Of a DNA stretch of 64,000 nucleotides, positions 62,535 through 64,000 are shown piece by piece. Made by a program: the position numbers and the translations under genes. The stretch spans positions 1,116,001 through 1,180,000 of the forward strand of contig NZ_JASSYX010000001.1 of the NCBI RefSeq assembly GCF_030244015.1, in the 5' to 3' direction. The stretch's first letter is position 1. The number at the start of each line of letters is the position of its first letter. Under the pieces are notes generated by a model that saw only the letters and a list, made by a program, of their open reading frames with translations, was not told where the DNA came from and made no database searches. Source of the DNA: Pedobacter ginsengisoli. GTDB taxonomy: Bacteria > Bacteroidota > Bacteroidia > Sphingobacteriales > Sphingobacteriaceae.

Positions 62535-64000
62535 ATGATTTGGGCTCAATTAGACATTTGGATCGTTGCGGTATACATTTTACTTATGCTGGGTATTGGA
62601 TTCTGGCACCGCCGTTTTGCCAACAAAAGCATGGATAATTTTTTCCTGGGCGGAAGAAAGATCCCCGGCTGGCTGAACGGAATTTCCTATACCTCTGCAT
62701 TGGTAAGCCCCGATGCTGCGACAGGATATGGCGGATTGGCCGTTGCCACCGGCGGATTTATCTGCTGGTGGTATTTAAGCCGCTTTGGACTGGCGTTATT
62801 TTTAGGGGGGGTACTGTTCGCGTTCTTTTGGAGAAAACTTAATCTGTTCACATCACTCGAATTTTATGACCTGAGGTTTCCCAGGCGCGCCGCTTCGGCG
62901 ATGAGGTTATGGATCGCCATCCGGACTTCATTGATCGCAATGCCCGCATGGACAGGGATTACCCTGCTTGCCGCTTGTAAGATCATGGGCCCGGCATTCG
63001 ACCTTAGTAAAATACAAACCCTTTTGCTGGTTGTGCCCATATCGCTGCTCTTTGTATTTTCTTCAGGATATAAAGGGGTAGTAATCTCGAATTTTATCCA
63101 GATGATTATCTTTTTTGCCGGAACGCTGCTGCTTGCTTACCTCACCCTGAAGCATTTTGGCGGAGCAACAGCCATGGTTGGAGCCATTACCGGAAAATTC
63201 GGCCCGTTAAGTACCGAAATACTGGGTTCAGTGCCACCCGAAAAACATGCCATATTTCCGCTGGCTGCTGCTTTCGGATGGCTTTTCGGGCAAAGTATCG
63301 GCTATGGCGGCGATGCAGCCCCCATGGGTGGTGCGATGGAAGGTCAGCGGATACTCTCTACACGCACGCCTGCCGAAGCGTTGACCATGTATGTCGTTGC
63401 GGCAATATCCATGTTTCTCCTGCTGCTGCTGGTTACCCTGCCCAGCATAAGCGCTGCGGTGATGTGGCCTGAGCTTCGGGAAGCAGGTGCTGACCGTGAA
63501 CTGGTGTATGGAAAGCTGATGAAAGCCCTGCTGCCCGCAGGAGCAATGGGCCTGATGATCGCTGCGATGCTGGCGGCAACGATGTCGACAGTTGGTGATA
63601 ATCTTAATTTTGGCAGCCAGGTATTGGTCAGCGATATTTATAAGCGCTGGTTCGTTCCTGGTGCAAAAGAGAAACACTACCTGCATATGGGGAAACTCGG
63701 TATGGTCATTATACTGGCCCTGTCCGTGGCCGTTGTTTTTAATGTGCTGATCATCACTGATGTGGCCATATTCATGCTTTCTTTAAGTGCTGCCGAGCTG
63801 CCTGCTAACTGGGCACAATGGTGGTGGTGGCGCTTTAATGGCCCGGCAAGGGTAGCGGCTTCCTTTGGCGGAGCAGCCATTTTCTGCCTGGTTGTTGTCG
63901 GACCGAAATTGCTGGTTATGGCCGGGGTATCTGGCGCCTCAGTATTGATCATTGCCTGGTACTGGCAAACCTTGCTGGTCATGGGTATTACAACTTTACT
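62535..64000 (+). CDS. Sodium:solute symporter (SSS family), cut by window end
   Basis: An ATG at 62535 opens a frame that stays open to the last base (488 codons so far). The product has at least ten hydrophobic segments; it begins MIWAQLDIWIVAVYILLMLG, and the block FFLGGRKIPGW with SLVSP-like SALVSPDAATGYG is the SSS start. The family signature is seen as AATMSTVGDNLNFGSQVLVSDIYKR near residue 350. It likely brings the product released by the SusCD system into the cytoplasm with sodium. The 3' end is outside the window. Confidence 0.9.
   Translation, partial: MIWAQLDIWIVAVYILLMLGIGFWHRRFANKSMDNFFLGGRKIPGWLNGISYTSALVSPDAATGYGGLAVATGGFICWWYLSRFGLALFLGGVLFAFFWRKLNLFTSLEFYDLRFPRRAASAMRLWIAIRTSLIAMPAWTGITLLAACKIMGPAFDLSKIQTLLLVVPISLLFVFSSGYKGVVISNFIQMIIFFAGTLLLAYLTLKHFGGATAMVGAITGKFGPLSTEILGSVPPEKHAIFPLAAAFGWLFGQSIGYGGDAAPMGGAMEGQRILSTRTPAEALTMYVVAAISMFLLLLLVTLPSISAAVMWPELREAGADRELVYGKLMKALLPAGAMGLMIAAMLAATMSTVGDNLNFGSQVLVSDIYKRWFVPGAKEKHYLHMGKLGMVIILALSVAVVFNVLIITDVAIFMLSLSAAELPANWAQWWWWRFNGPARVAASFGGAAIFCLVVVGPKLLVMAGVSGASVLIIAWYWQTLLVMGITTL

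Noticed and set aside
63228..63686. A 152-codon minus-strand frame near the window end
   Set aside because: Antisense to the sodium:solute symporter, whose frame is open and clearly recognisable.

Overview
The window looks like a chromosomal segment from a member of the Bacteroidota, most likely Sphingobacteriaceae (Pedobacter-like). The signs are a SusC/SusD pair, a sigma/FecR pair with an STN-domain partner, menaquinone synthesis by the futalosine route, promoter elements of the TTTG / TAnnTTTG type, and many secreted proteins with PD40, DUF3857 or head-GIN domains. I saw no tRNA, rRNA, CRISPR array or insertion sequence. The species call is inference.

Layout. 1-4.3 kb: the 3' end of mqnE, a histidine phosphatase and mqnA in one overlapping operon, then mutS. 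4.35-9 kb: an NlpC/P60 lipoprotein, an untracked 39-codon membrane peptide, and two convergent DUF3857 proteins, one with a degraded transglutaminase site. 9-19 kb: housekeeping genes (DEDDh exonuclease, queG, GNAT-nitrilase fusion, ruvB, hydroxyacyl-CoA dehydrogenase, pdxH, yqgE/algH, purE-purK, BaiN-like flavoprotein). 19-30.4 kb: SRPBCC protein, PD40-amidohydrolase, recQ, UMF1-type transporter, LutA-like protein, then thrS-infC-rpmI-rplT with a clear terminator. 30.4-33.5 kb: bioF-bioD, and a LexA-like XRE/S24 regulator divergent from a degenerate GIY-YIG protein, with three related palindromic sites between them. 33.6-40.7 kb: a metallopeptidase/propeller/barrel protein, a class A PBP and a beta-lactamase-fold hydrolase.

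40.7-45.3 kb is a cobalamin locus: a consensus promoter, a B12 riboswitch, a BtuB-type receptor, a DUF6580-type membrane protein, a terminator, a BtuF-like protein without a signal peptide, and a Dph6-like PP-loop enzyme. 45.3-52.3 kb is a minus-strand cluster of envelope and signalling genes: a surface-repeat protein, a head-GIN lipoprotein, a sterol-desaturase/DUF4833 fusion, an ECF sigma factor, a FecR anti-sigma factor, and an STN-domain protein that ends in the same surface repeats instead of a TonB-dependent barrel. 52.3-56.8 kb holds a Bcr/CflA exporter divergent from a copper operon (copA, a small HMA protein, an HMA-AraC fusion regulator); two direct repeats 21 bp apart lie upstream of copA. 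57-64 kb is a SusC-SusD nutrient-uptake locus with two candidate promoters sharing a repeated motif, then a sodium:solute symporter cut by the window end.

The most interesting signals are the sigma/FecR/STN-surface-repeat module (45.3-52.3 kb), the HMA-AraC regulator with its putative operator, the LexA-like/pseudo-GIY-YIG pair with shared operators, the cytoplasmic BtuF/PP-loop pair behind the B12 riboswitch, and a 92-bp palindrome with 11-bp phased arms at 52.2 kb.
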